This document shows positions 6,135 to 6,217 of a stretch of 6,217 bases of DNA, in pieces. Source of the DNA: Methanosarcina sp. (GTDB lineage: Archaea; Halobacteriota; Methanosarcinia; Methanosarcinales; Methanosarcinaceae). The notes under the pieces are model-generated. The model was not told the DNA's origin. It saw only the letters and a program-made list of their open reading frames with translations, and made no database searches. Where the stretch lies: the NCBI GenBank assembly GCA_017883485.1, contig JADGNM010000164.1, positions 1 through 6,217 of the forward strand, given 5' to 3'. Every line of letters starts with the position of its first letter. Within the stretch, counting starts at the first letter, position 1. The translations under genes and the position numbers were made by a program.

Positions 6135-6217
6135 ACCCCCATGCAAAAATAGAACATAATTTATTTTTTTGATACAATATATATTTTCACTTCATGTTCA
6201 ACTTTTATATTATGATA

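Overview
The window looks like a piece of a Methanosarcina chromosome (methanogenic archaeon). The anchor is hdrE-hdrD, the membrane-bound heterodisulfide reductase that is typical of methanogens with cytochromes. AT-rich spacers of roughly 200-600 bp, GGAGG/GGTGAT-type ribosome binding sites and TATA-like promoters fit the same assignment. The species cannot be fixed from the sequence alone.

All six supported genes lie on the minus strand, so in transcription order they read from high to low coordinates: a rubredoxin-less ferritin-like diiron protein (6045-5662); a half-size siroheme/[4Fe-4S] sulfite reductase-like protein (5308-4631); hdrE, the cytochrome b subunit (4084-3302); hdrD, the iron-sulfur catalytic subunit (3297-2065); and two overlapping, diverged DUF116 membrane proteins (1848-1213 and 1220-591). 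The plus strand has no convincing gene. The left 590 bp are mostly non-coding and AT-rich, with one short coding-like remnant near 348-449.

The layout suggests four transcription units. The ferritin-like gene and the sulfite reductase-like gene are separated by about 350 bp, and the latter from hdrE by about 545 bp; each gap has candidate promoter or terminator structure. hdrE and hdrD are 4 bp apart and surely one operon. An approximately 150-bp U-rich tract follows hdrD, then a TATA-like box about 26 bp ahead of the first DUF116 start codon, suggesting a separate and possibly leaderless DUF116 transcript.

Functionally, HdrDE takes electrons from reduced methanophenazine and reduces CoM-S-S-CoB, the last step of the respiratory chain. 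The sulfite reductase-like and ferritin-like proteins could belong to sulfur-oxyanion and peroxide handling, but a link to HdrDE rests only on proximity. No clearly new system is visible. The least understood part is the tandem DUF116 pair with its conserved cysteine pattern.
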